Translations under genes and position numbers: made by a program
Shown here: positions 22,370-33,654 of the stretch, in pieces
How the letters are laid out: each line of letters starts with the position of its first letter
Position numbering within the stretch: position 1 is the first letter of the stretch
Assembly (NCBI GenBank): GCA_051453625.1
Contig: JBOZIK010000001.1
Location: forward strand, 243,319,108-243,383,107
Reading direction: 5' to 3'
From: Welwitschia mirabilis
Taxonomy: Eukaryota > Gnetophyta > Gnetopsida > Welwitschiales
DNA: 64,000 nt
Notes under the pieces: generated by a model
The model's database searches: none
Seen by the model: the letters and a program-made list of their open reading frames with translations, nothing else
Told to the model about the DNA's origin: nothing

Positions 22370-23140
22370 TCTCTTTTGCAATCTAAGATACATGTGTTTG
22401 CTTAATCCCATAAAGATTTAATAGCTATTCCTACCTTAATTGTTTAACATAAAATCTACCTTGAGGATAATGCAAAACCTATTATGCAACCCCAATTTAG
22501 ACTTAATTTAGCCCTTAAGTTGTTATAGATGAAATCATAAAATTAATGGATGTTAAAGTCATTTATACCATAGCTGATAGTAAGTGAGTTAGTCCTTTAA
22601 TGGTAGTATCTAAGAAATATTGGAAATGGAGAATGTGTATAGATTTTAAAAAATTAAACAATGTAACCAAAAAAGATCATTATCCTTTGTTCTTTCTTGA
22701 TCATATACTTAATAGGATTTAGAGATATGCATTTTATTATTTTCTTGATGAATATAGTGGTTACAATTATGTTTGCATTGCTAGTGAGAACCAAGTCAAA
22801 ACTACTTTCACTTCATCTTTTAATACTTTCGCTTTTCAATGTATACCTTTTGGAATTTGTAATGTCCCTAGTAGTTTTCAACATGCTATGATGTTTTTTT
22901 TTAATGTTAGAGGATTTGATTAAAATTTTTATGGGTGACTTCTCTATTTATACTAAAACTTTTGAACAAATCTTAGAATGATTAGAGAAAGTCCTTGATT
23001 AATGCATTTTTAGTGGCCTACATTTGAGTTAGACAAAGAGTATACTTTTAGTTGAAAGTGGAATTTTTTAAGGTCATTATATTTTAAAAAAGGGGATTAG
23101 AATGGACCCTAAAAAATTTGGAATTATTTAAAACCTAAAT
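22370..23140 (+). pseudogene. Athila-like reverse transcriptase remnant, catalytic Asp lost
   Basis: WRMCIDFKKLNNVTKKDHYP at 22627-22686 is almost intact (family: WRMCIDYRKLNxATRKDHFP). The catalytic box at 22928-22948 reads FMGDFSIYT where FMDDFSVFG is usual: GAT has become GGT, removing the first of the paired Asp residues. The thumb follows with HYILKKGIRMDP, then NVKQVKSFLTHYDFYHQF near 23152-23205. Several frameshifts and stops occur. It would have copied element RNA into DNA. Confidence 0.85.
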
Positions 23141-23279
23141 TCCCCTACAAATGTGAAACAAGTTAAATCTTTTCTTACTCATTATGATTTTTATCATCAG
23201 TTTAGTAATTATTATGCAAACATTTATAAACCCCTTTGCTTGCTACTAGAGAAAAAATCAAAATTTAAATGAAATGAAT

Positions 23280-23669
23280 CTTGTTATCTTTCTTTTGATA
23301 GGCTTAAACATAAGCTTTCTTATGCTCCTATTGTAACAGGACTCTATTAGAAAAAAAATTAAATTGATGTGTGATGTAAGTAATTTTGCCATGGATGGGG
23401 TACTTTGTTAAAAATATGGAAATGATTTTAATGTTATATCTTATCATAGAAAATCTCTATCTAGATCTCAAATGAATTATACTAATACAGAGAAGGAAAC
23501 ATTAGCATCATCTTTTTTCTTGATACACTTACATTATTTTTTAGGATTTTATATGAATGTTTATACTAATCATGTTGTAATTTATTACCTCATGACTAAA
23601 AAAGATTCTAGTGATACATTGATTAGATGGATCCTCCTTATGCAAGAATTTAACTTGACCATCATTAAT
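23280..23669 (+). pseudogene. Athila-like RNase H remnant
   Basis: The stretch from 23472 is open and reads NYTNTEKETLASSFFLIHLH, followed by a segment with VYTNHVVIYYLMTKKD and IRWILLMQEFNLTI. These match the NYTTTEKELLAVVFA and YTDHAALKYLLxKKD blocks of Athila RNase H. Asp of YTDH is Asn here. A 91-base run of N (23670-23760) cuts the end. Confidence 0.85.
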
Positions 23670-23760
23670 NNNNNNNNNNNNNNNNNNNNNNNNNNNNNNN
23701 NNNNNNNNNNNNNNNNNNNNNNNNNNNNNNNNNNNNNNNNNNNNNNNNNNNNNNNNNNNN

Positions 23761-25015
23761 AGTAACTTTTTGACATGTCTTCTATTCATTCTTCTCTTCA
23801 GTATATAGATATTATTAATTACCTTATTACCATGAAAATACTACAACATTGGACTTATAATTAATGTAAATCTTTTCTCCATAAAATAGGTGACTATAAG
23901 TGGATAAAGCTACATTTGTATCATAGAATCTAAAATCTTTTATCCTTATCATGGTGGTACTTGTGGAGGTCATTTTAGTGGACAAAAAATGGCTATGAAA
24001 ATTATTCATTCTAGATTTTATTANNNNNNNNNNNNNNNNNNNNNNNNNNNNNNNNNNNNNNNNNNNNNNNNNNNNNNNNNNNNNNNNNNNNNNNNNNNNN
24101 NNNNNNNNNNNNNNNNNNNNNNNNNNNNNNNNNNNNAACCTTTTGACTGTTAGGTTATTAATTTCATAGGCCCTATTAACCCACCTTCTTATGATAAACA
24201 TTATATTTTAGTGGCTATAGATTATGTTAATAAATGGATTGAAGGTATTTCTACTTCTTTGAATGATGCTCAAACTATTTATCATTTTCTTAGAACTTAT
24301 ATTTTTCAGAGATTTGGTTTTCCTAGGATTATCATTAGTGATCAAGAAACTTATTTTATTAATCATCTTTTTAAGAAACTTCTTTTGTCCATTGAAATAG
24401 AACATAGAGTAGCTTATGCCTATCATCCTTAGACCAATGGATAGGCTAAAAATGCAAATAGAGAAATTAAGAAAATGTTGTAAAAACTTGTTTCTATTAA
24501 TAAGAAACATTAGGCTTCTAATCTTAATAATGTTCTTTGGGCTTACCATACTACTTGGCATAATTCTTTTACTTTTTCACCTTATGAACTTATGTACAAA
24601 AAATTTTATATTTTACCTGTTGATGTGTGCTATAACTCTTATTGTGCTTCTTATCAACTTAATTTTATGTACCTTCATAAAAACCTTAAACATAGATTAT
24701 TCCTATTAGACCACTTTGATGAAAAATGAACTCATGCTATATATTGTCAATTAATCCATAAATCCTAAGCTAAGTTCAAATATGATAAAAAGTCACTTCA
24801 TAAAAAGTTTAAACCTAGTCAACTTATCCTTTTATACAACACTAGAGCATATCTTTTAAATAACAAGTTAATCTCTAAATGGTTAGGTTCTTATTTTATA
24901 AAGAGAGTGCATTCTAATGCCTCTATTAAGATTTTTAACTTAAAGACTAAGGAGATTTAGAAAATTAATGGATTATAGTTAAAACTATATAAGGATCTTT
25001 TAACACGACCATGAA
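23761..25015 (+). pseudogene. Athila-like integrase remnant
   Basis: YPYHGGTCGGHFSGQKMAMK at about 23941-24000 matches the zinc-finger part (CHxxxxGGHFGxxRTAxK). After a 113-base run of N, the core is open from 24211 to 24432: AIDYVNKWIEG holds the first catalytic Asp, IISDQETYF the second, and NREIKKML after 24450 the Glu. HP, stop, TNG, stop, AKNANRE at about 24424-24465 shows both Gln codons of HPQTNGQ turned into TAG. The C-terminal KWLGSYFIKRVH and INGL segments follow to 25010. Confidence 0.85.
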
Positions 25016-25422
25016 CATGGTTGAAGCACTTGTATTGAAGGTTCACCTTGATGAGGAGGACTTTCAACCTATTATTATCTGAGTTCTTTCTTAGCTTATT
25101 TCATTAGTAAATGTTATGATGTCACCTAATCATATTTTAAACTTGGCTTATGTGTTGCTTTATGAAGTTTTCCACGATTAGTATTTGTACTCAGGCATTT
25201 TATAGTAATAAGATTGGATTCACCTAATCCTAAGACATTCCCATGTCTATGGACTTCACTTTGAAGGCAGATGCCATAGTTTTTATACCTTGTTTTAATG
25301 GTGTAACGTCTTAATTATTTAGAAGTGTTCTTTTCAGTTTTTTATCTCACTTATTCACTTTCATCTTTTTAAATATGTGATCTTATAGGAAGTTTCAAAA
25401 AAAAAAAAAAAAAAAAGAAAGA

Positions 25423-25455
<33 letters not shown>

Positions 25456-27780
25456 TANNNNNNNNNNNNNNNNNNNNNNNNNNNNNNNNNNNNNNNNNNN
25501 NNNNNNNNNNNNNNNNNNNNNNNNNNNNNNNNNNNNNNNNNNNNNNNNNNNNNNNNNGAGAGAGAGAATAATGACTATGATCTATTGTATTTTGTGCTTC
25601 AAGTAAAAATACATGGTCACCATAATGTTCTACTACACTAAGGTAATTTTTTACAAGAGGAACCTTTGGCAGTATTAGTAGCTATGGGAACTCCACTAGG
25701 AGGCTAGTTGACTATGCTTTATGGGGCTTTACTTCTCTGACTATAGTTGCACTCCCCTCATCATGAAAAAAGTTGTAATAAACTTTGAGGTTATAGGATT
25801 AGTGGTGTTCTTAGTATCATCAGAGGCATTACTTGTTTCTTAGACTCTTAGTATTCCAACATGGCTATGTCACTTTTAAGGATTTAGGTGTGTTTGTAAG
25901 GTGTAAGTAGGTACGTTCATTTCTGAGTAGCTTTTNNNNNNNNNNTTGGTATTGCCATAATTACTAACTTTTCTAGTGGAACTTTATGGATTTTATACAT
26001 TTTATCATGCATTTTTACTCAAGTGGCTTTACAATGTATTCCTTAGGGGTTTTATAAGTTAGAATTTAGGATAGGTAAGCAATCTTTTACATGTTTCTTA
26101 TGTCCATTTTTGTTCTGCTTTTCTTTAGTTTTTAAGTTCGTTATTTTAAATTTTTTTCTACATTTTCTCATCTTCACATAGAACCTTATCATTTAGTAGT
26201 TTCCTTGTTATTCATTATGTAATATCCTATTTAATTAGCATTTGAATTCATCAAAAAATCTTTTATGTTTTACAACCTTTATGAGATTTCTTGTATCTTT
26301 TGGAGTTTTATGCTTCATCTTGTTTTAATTTTAGTTTANNNNNNNNNNTTAGACATATTCATTCAATTTTTATTAATAGGTTTTAGCCTAGTTAATTTAT
26401 TTTCTTTAACTTGATTTTTATGACTTTCTTTTTTATTTCCTATTTTTCTGAGCTTTCTAATAACATTTGATACTTTGATAATTATATCTAAGTATAATTT
26501 GCTTAGCTGATATCTTTATTTTTGTAAAACTTTTTGATGGTCCCATTATTGATATGATCATTCAAATGATACCAAGTGGATGATAGTATGATTTTTCNNN
26601 NNNNNNNNNNNNNNNNNNNNNNNNNNNNNNNNNNNNNNNNNNNNNNNNNNNNNNNNNNNNNNNNNNNNNNNNNNNNNNNNNNNNNNNNNNNNNNNNNNNN
26701 NNNNNNNNNNNNNNNNNNNNNNNNNNNNNNNNNNNNNNNNNNNNNNNNNNNNNNNNNNNNNNNNNNNNNNNNNNNNNNNNNNNNNNNNNNNNNNNNNNNN
26801 NNNNNNNNNNNNNNNNNNNNNNNNNNNNNNNNNNNNNNNNNNNNNNNNNNNNNNNNNNNNNNNNNNNNNNNNNNNNNNNNNNNNNNNNNNNNNNNNNNNN
26901 NNNNNNNNNNNNNNNNNNNNNNNNNNNNNNNNNNNNNNNNNNNNNNNNNNNNNNNNNNNNNNNNNNNNNNNNNNNNNNNNNNNNNNNNNNNNNNNNNNNN
27001 NNNNNNNNNNNNNNNNNNNNNNNNNNNNNNNNNNNNNNNNNNNNNNNNNNNNNNNNNNNNNNNNNNNNGATGATAGTGCAATAAAACCATGATCCAAACC
27101 TTTTTTTTTCCTTATTTTTCTTTATTTTCTTATCATTTTCACCGATTATTTTGAGAGAAAACAATCCTTATGGATCTTGCTAGTGTCTTGGATTTTCTTC
27201 CACTCAATTTCACATTCAGATTTCAAAATTTTCATTGAATTTGTTAAAATGAGGTATGTTTTTATCTCCCACTTGTTTTTTATTTTTTCTCCCTTTTTTA
27301 ACTTTTTGACACATAGTTTTCATGTATAATTATCATTATTTCTTACTCGTTGATTTAGAACTTACAGATTTGATTTTTACTGCATATTTTAAAAGTTATG
27401 ATTAGTTATGTGTTTTATGAGAAAACTTTACTTTTACATCTTTCACACTCGATTTATTACAAACTATAGGTTAAAACATAGTGGTCCTTTAAGGAAAATT
27501 CATCAGTTCGATGTATTCTATAATTCTACTAGATTAGATTTTTTGTTTGAGCAGTTTGAGTTTTTACCATATGTGGGGCCCATTTAAAACTGCTTTTTTA
27601 CTTTTCTGTGTTTCACACTTTTCTTCTCACAATTAAGTAATATGGGATGTATTGACACTTTTATAAAGGGGTTATAATGTATTTTCATTATTTTTCTTTT
27701 TTTTTAATCGGTTTTGGGGGTCGTTATTGCACATCCATGCGATGTATTTGACATATCTATCCACTCTTGCATGATGTTTT
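25016..27780 (+). other. Athila-like post-pol region, first part
   Basis: The interval 25100-25900 matches the LARD-like element at about 14700-15480 in inverted orientation; one aligned anchor is GGATTCACCTAATCCTAAGA near 25213. The stretch holds the (GA)n tract and runs of N at 25458-25557, 25936-25945, 26339-26348 and 26598-27068. A fragment of the small hydrophobic frame is at about 25640-25880. I see no other coding signal. Confidence 0.55.
25395..25567. repeat. A-rich and (GA)n microsatellite interrupted by a gap
   Basis: A run of about 19 A is followed by roughly 14 GA units, then 100 N (25458-25557), then more GA. The gap length of exactly 100 suggests an estimated scaffold gap at an unassembled microsatellite. 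Confidence 0.85.
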
Positions 27781-27799
27781 TTGTGTATTTTTGATTGAG

Positions 27800-28790
27800 T
27801 AGGCCTCGTACACATAGATCTAGATAGGCTAAGGCTAAGACTAATGCTATAAGAGATGGCCCTTTAGTACCACCAGAGGTCGAGCGTGCAGAGCTAGTAC
27901 ATCCTCCACCTCAACGCAGGTGATCTTTGACCATTTAGATAGCTACAATCTATGTCAAGTATTACTTTGGAGATTTCATAAGCTAGATATAACTTGAGAA
28001 TGATCATAATCTTACAAATGTCTAGCTCTAATAGATTATAGATGCACATGGATCATCCTATATATCATAGATGAGAAAGTTCTATGACACAATGCATATA
28101 GAGCATCAACTAGATTCTTGTGGTTAGCTATTTGATATGATTATAGATTACATTCAAGACTGAGAGATTGTTATACTCCTAGCCCATATTGTAGTAATTA
28201 TAGATCTTGATCAGCTTGGGAGTCTTTATATTTATTTAACTAAAGGAATTGAGGAGCACTGTGCATATGGCATTACATTAGATATTCCAGCAGACTTAAT
28301 GACATATAGGCAGTGAGTTCTTTTCATACAGTTGATCCCTACATATAGGATACTTCAAAAAGGACTGATCCATAACATCAGTCCATCATTTTATGATAGT
28401 CATACTATGGTTGCACATCTACAGATACTAGTAGCCTTCAAGCAAGGAGAGTAGATGAATATACCAACCTTTATTTGGAAAAGACTTAGATCAATGGTTG
28501 AGACACGATAGTTGCAGACTCTAGGGTATCCATGAATCCTCTTACCTCTTTTTAGATAATTTAGGATACCAACGCCCATGATCAAGTAGTGCCTATCTCA
28601 CATCCAAAATTCTACTTACTATCTACAGGACATAGACATATAGGTACTAGGAGAGGCAGAGTGACCTTAGGTATAGATACATGTGGTTGGTATTACACTT
28701 GAGCAGATATAGGTCTTCCTGTTAAAGATTACTAAGACTATCAGAGGTTTTATGGATTATAGTATCTAGACATTAAAATAAAGGATCTAT
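27800..28790 (+). pseudogene. Env-like or plant-transposon-domain remnant of the Athila-like element
   Basis: A frame with several stops starts with a basic, Pro-rich segment (RPRTHRSR, then KAKTNAIRDGPLVPPEVE). It continues with YGITLDIPADLMTYRQ near 28270-28315 and NISPSFYDSHTMVAHLQILV near 28375-28435. The general pattern recalls the long ORF after pol in Athila-group elements, sometimes annotated as a putative plant transposon protein domain. The match is by eye and weak in detail. GC content is higher here than around it. A 10-base run of N follows at 28799. Confidence 0.4.
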
Positions 28791-29177
28791 GCTCTATANN
28801 NNNNNNNNGAGAGAAGAGTGTAGCACTCTGAGGACCAGATTGTTGACATGCGCTAGTACATTATCTTCATTTAGCATAGTGTTGCTATAGATATTTTAAA
28901 AGATATTTGTGTTCAAGGTGATGAGATGGTCCATTTCATTTTTACATCTTTAGGTCTTCATTTCCTTGCTAATTTTGATCATCCTCCCTCTTTTTCCCCT
29001 GCACCTGAGCTAGTTACCTAGACACAGTTCATCATGCAATGATGAGGGGAGTGATTTTGTTATCCTTTATATCACTCCTTCTATGAATTTTTGTACTACA
29101 ACTNNNNNNNNNNNNNNNNNNNNNNNNNNNNNNNNNNNNNNNNNNNNNNNNNNNNNNNNNNNNNNNNNNNNNNNNNN

Positions 29178-29248
<71 letters not shown>
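29178..29248. repeat. (CA)n microsatellite next to a gap
   Basis: About 35 CA units, perfect, directly after a 74-base run of N (29104-29177). Purity suggests recent expansion. Frames coding Cys-Val or Thr-His repeats across it are artefacts. Confidence 0.95.
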
Positions 29249-29249
<1 letters not shown>

Positions 29250-29682
29250 ATTTTTGAGTTTAGTGTGATGTATTTCTTTTTATCTGATTTTTCATGATTA
29301 TATTTCTTTTTCACATGTTACAAGGAGGTCTGATTTTATTTGGGTGATTTTCTTAGTTATTATTTTATATTTTAGTGGGAGGCTTTTAATTTTAAAATGC
29401 ATTAATTGATTATTTACATAAAAAATTTTGTCAAAGATTCCTGTTTTCCAAGACCATGTTTTAGCTTGTTGTCCCTCCTATCATCTAGATAATGCCCTGG
29501 ATAACGATATGGCTATTTTTTAAATTAGGTGAAATTTTTAGTTTTCTAATTTTTCATGATTCAGTTTATATATCTAATATTCTTAAAAAAAATCTGAGAT
29601 AATTTCTTAGTACTTTAGCTATTTTTATTGTTAGATAAGTTAGCTTGCAATCATGGTTTACTATCTGGTTTTACCAAGAAGT

Positions 29683-29702
29683 AATAAGGCTAAGTAGGAC
29701 TA
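29683..29702 (+). other. Polypurine tract of the Athila-like element
   Basis: AATAAGGCTAAGTAGGACTA directly precedes the LTR start at 29703 and is nearly identical to the tract of the LARD-like element at 13200-13220. Confidence 0.65.
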
Positions 29703-30807
29703 TGTTATACTATCAACTTACATATATTTAATATGATACTTTAAGTAGTTTTATAGGATATTAGACAGGATTATGCTAGCTTTCCATAATAATGGAGAGA
29801 TGATATGAAAGATACAAAAACATGCAATCTTTATAACATTCTAAAAATTTATAGTAGTTCATAATACTTTCTTTTTTTCAGACATATTTCCTGTAAACAT
29901 TGAGGTTGATGCATTGGATGAGCACTTGTAAAAACCTATCATCCACTTCATCTTCTGCATGATAGTACAGATGATAAAATAGTTAAATCCAATGAGGATG
30001 TTGACTATGATCAATTTGATAGATGACATGAATTGTTTATGAGGTGGCATCATCCCCTATATCATTCGGACGACCAATAAGATGACATCTATTATAATGT
30101 TCCACTAAACATTCATCTAACTCTTGCATTTTATTTGTATGCTTCTTGTATAGCTATTAAGATTCTGCCTATGCCTATTTGTCTATTTTGTTATTTGTGT
30201 GTTTATGTCAATAAGCATTGATTCCACCCTCAACTTCATCTTATCTTTGTTTGCACTAAAAATTCTTGTGATAAGAGATTGAAGGACTAGAGTTCCATCC
30301 TTGATAGTTGTAGAAAAACATCTTTCTTGGTGTTGGGATGTGCTTCCTTCATTGAGGTATGGCTACTTTATAATATGGATGTGGTTTAACTTTTAATACA
30401 AAGACTCTTTTCCATTTTCTGTGCTTGTTATTACTTAACCCTAATAGTTTATATTGCTTCTAATTTATTAATAGTTTCTTGAGTGATATAGGTTATGAAG
30501 GAAACCTTTGTTAAGATTAAGCATTGTTAATTTAGATGCATTTCTATTTTTTTTTCCTAGATTAACTTTTCATAAGTGTATTGCATTTTACTTTTCTACA
30601 TTACAATTTATTTCTATAGCTAGAATAAGTAAGTGTTTCTTACTGAAATCAATTGTCTTTCTTCTAGCCTGGGCCTTTGATGGATTATGACATTTGAGTT
30701 AACTCCCATCTATAGTATTGTATTGTGTTATGTAATATACCTATTTTATTTGTAAATGATAGAATCTTCTTAAGCATAATCATTTACACAAATATGCATC
30801 ACAATCA
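29703..30807 (+). repeat. 3' LTR of the Athila-like element
   Basis: About 1.1 kb, starting TGTTATACTATC and ending near ACAATCA. It matches the LTR at 2598-3695 in inverted orientation along its whole length. It carries the near-palindrome TCATTCGGACGACC at 30062-30075, one of the least decayed copies, preceded by the CATCATCCCC companion. Confidence 0.8.
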
Positions 30808-31017
30808 GCATTATGGTAAAATTTAAAAAAAATAATATCTACTATATGCAATCGCTATGTAGGCATCATGCATAATAGCATGAAAGGAATCTTGGTAGGT
30901 AAAATATGTTTTGTTTAAATAAAAAGATAAATGTGTAAGAAATATATTATGTTTAAAGGAAATCCATGTGTAAGGAATATGTTATCTTCAAAAGCTATTT
31001 TTAGTAAGTGATTTAAA
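30808..31017. other. Unassigned stretch between two LTRs
   Basis: Short AT-rich interval between the Athila-like 3' LTR and the second copia LTR. It may be the 3' internal end of the copia element that begins at 18817. It has an imperfect internal repeat of GTGTAAGGAATATGTTAT type at about 30930-30990. Confidence 0.3.
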
Positions 31018-31482
31018 AGGCTAATATTAGGAAGATTTTTTATTAATGAAGATTCTTTTCAAGCCTTATAAATAAGAGGAGATTAGGAAATGAAGAGCAT
31101 GACTTAGAGAATGCCTTGGTGAAGGACTTAAAAAAAAGTAGAATTAAGATACTTATGTTAAGAATTTCAAAGAAGCTCTTATTGATGGACTTGATGAGCT
31201 AGCTCCTAATAAAGATCATGGCCCAATTGTATTCTCTCTTTAAGGCTATTAAGAATCAAATTGGTAAAGCCTTGATGAGGCTTTGATAACCACTCTTCAT
31301 GAGAGATTTCATGGAAGTTCTACTAGTTTGATTCTAGTTTTTAGTATTGTAGTTGTTATTTTAGTAATAGAAAGGAATTTTTTTAATGCTCTGTTTCTTG
31401 CATATTTCTTTTTTCTTTTTTATTCCTTTCTAGAAACATAATTCCAAAAGTATTCTTAGAGTTTCATTTTCCTAGATTTGCA
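31018..31482 (+). repeat. Copia-type LTR, downstream copy
   Basis: Aligns with 18817-19285 over its length. No primer site follows, so it is more likely a 3' LTR or solo LTR than the 5' LTR of the pol that begins about 300 bases further on. Confidence 0.7.
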
Positions 31483-31789
31483 TTACATACAAGTTATTAA
31501 AAGATGGAATGATCATAAGCATACTCTAAATCATCCATATCTACTTACATGTAAGCATCATGTTCATATTCATTGCAAATATTGTGATAAGATTATTACA
31601 CATTCTTAGATTAGTATATTTATAGGATACTTAATAGCCAAAACATTGCATGTACATTTTTAAGCATTGTAATATTAGTATCTCTCGTGACATCATCCCT
31701 GCTAAAACTTAATAAATTAATTCATATAGTGATCTTTTAAAGCTTCCTTCTTTCAATCATCCTATACAAATATTATATGATTAATGTTC

Positions 31790-33590
31790 TATAGTTAAGA
31801 GAGGAGATGTGTCTATCATTTTTAACTTATTAATTCCTCTCACTCAAAATGGTTTATTTAGTAAGTGGCTTAGAAGAATTAAGAAATTCATTTACCTAGC
31901 ATGCATGAACATGCTTCTAGCAGTAACTTACTATATTATCTTAGCAAGAATTCTAATTACACCAAAAGATAAAAATAATATACCTAGTTAGAATCTACTC
32001 TATAAAAAACTAGAATCATGCAAATATTTCATGCATATTATGATGATGATGTGATTCATTTAATTTTTAATGGAATTAACTTTTTTAGAGATGTCATTCT
32101 ACATAATCAGTGGGTCGAATCCATGAATGAAGAATATAATGCTCTTATTAAAAATGGTATTTGAAAGTTAATTGATCTTTTATTAAGTTGCATTAAGTTA
32201 TCTAATAAATAGGTTTTTTACATCTAGGATAAAGTAGATAATATTATTCAATGAGATAAATTTTAGATTACTATTATAGGCCTACATTAAAAAAAATGAT
32301 TAAACTATAATAAAGTCTTTGCACTAATATCTGAATGGGCTACATTAGAATTGTAATTATTTTAATAGCTTAGCAGGGATGGAAAATGCATTGATTAGAT
32401 ATTAAGTCGGTCTTTATCAATGGAGATTTAAAAGAATAAATTTATATATTGAAAACTAAGGTTTTTAAATTGAAAGCTAATGAACAAAAAGTATGTAAAT
32501 TAATCAAGTCATTATATGGCCTAAAACAAGCTCTAATAGCATGGAATACTAAACTAATTAGTTACTTGAGAACCATTGGATTTATACTATTTAACTATCA
32601 AAATGTAGATGTTGCATTTTTCATTCAATTTTGATGGAGAAAATATACATATATAATGGTATATGTAAATAAGATGTTAATAACTAATATGAATGAAGCA
32701 AATGTAAATCAAACAAAGATTTGTTTAAGTGAGGCATTTAAAATTCTAAACTAATATTGATTAGATTCTACCTTGGCATAAAATTAAATAAAGAAAGAAT
32801 GAAATATTTCTAATTTTAAATAAGTATATTGGAGATTTTATTTAGAAATTTGGATTAGAAAATATCAAATATAATTTAACATCTTTGGTAAGTAATACAA
32901 AGATATAACCTAATAAAGATTTAAACTAGCTAATAAAATTAAATATAGGAGAATAGTTGGTAGTCCTATTTATCTTACTAATATTAAAGCTAATATCTTG
33001 TATGTGGTTAATGTCTTGTCTAAATATCACTAAAGCTTAGTCATCTAAAAGCTACTATAAGAATGCTACGATTCTTGAAAAAGATGAACTACTTAGTCTT
33101 ACATATAAGAAGAGGTCTTAGTCTATTATAAAGGTATATTTTAACTTTAACTTTGTTAAATAATTGAAAATATAATTATTAACATTAGGATATGTTATGT
33201 TATTAGGAAAATTACCTTTGTCTTAATAATTCAAATATTAGAGATTAATAGCATGATCCTCTATAGAAGAAAGGTATATAGATATATCTAAAACATGTAG
33301 AAAAACTGGATGATTAAAAAAAACATTAAAATCAAATAAATTGAAGAAACTAAAGGCAATTGAAATCTTCATTAAAAATAAATCTTCTGTGTACATAGCA
33401 AAAAATTGAGTGCATTATGACAATATAAAAAACTTTCATGTAGAGTCCCTAAAATTAGGGAACTTATGTAGCATGAAGTGATTATACTAGTAATCTCTTT
33501 AAATGTAGAATAAATAACTGATACTCTAATAAAGTCACTTAGTTATAAGAAGTTTAATTACTTTCAATTCAAGATAGCATTAATTATGAG
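31790..33590 (+). pseudogene. Copia pol remnant: integrase end, RT and RNase H
   Basis: The integrase end is visible at about 31840-32030: TQNGLFSKWLRRIKKFI (family: PQQNGVVERKNR) and YYIILARILITP, then LLYKKLESCKYF. RT starts near 32110 with QWVESMNEEYNALIKNGIW. LDIKSVFINGDLKE at about 32400 and VCKLIKSLYGLKQALIAWN at 32490-32545 are strong copia RT blocks. The catalytic box near 32659-32680 reads VYVNKMLIT where VYVDDMLIT is usual, so both Asp are lost. YRRIVGSPIYLTNIKANILY near 32948 and an RNase H end with YIAKN near 33400 follow. Stops are frequent. Confidence 0.85.
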
Positions 33591-33654
33591 TTGATGCAAC
33601 TCTTTTTATTGTTAATATTGGGATTTATTTATCTCTAAGAGTTATTAAAAAAAT

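Larger units (their letters stand above)
20346..30807 (+). mobile_element. Athila-like Ty3 retrotransposon, 5' truncated
   Basis: Gag C-terminal half, protease, RT, RNase H and integrase lie in order, followed by about 4.7 kb of post-pol sequence and a 3' LTR. The 5' LTR, primer site and first part of gag are absent; the sequence starts at the edge of the fold-back element, in the middle of gag relative to the copy at 1-1900. The motif wording is that of the Athila clade. Six or more runs of N lie inside. All domains are broken by stops. Confidence 0.8.

Noticed and set aside
26503-27164. Long frames across 26598-27068
   Set aside because: They are almost entirely runs of N and carry no sequence information. 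The same holds for frames across 59394-60082.
29032-29314. Frames coding Cys-Val or Thr-His repeats
   Set aside because: They only translate the (CA)n microsatellite.
31500-31640. Zinc-finger-like segment with CKHHVHIHCKYCDKIITH
   Set aside because: It recalls a BED or DC1 finger, but the ligand spacing is incomplete, stops follow at once, and it sits between a copia LTR and copia pol. Not enough for a hAT transposase call.
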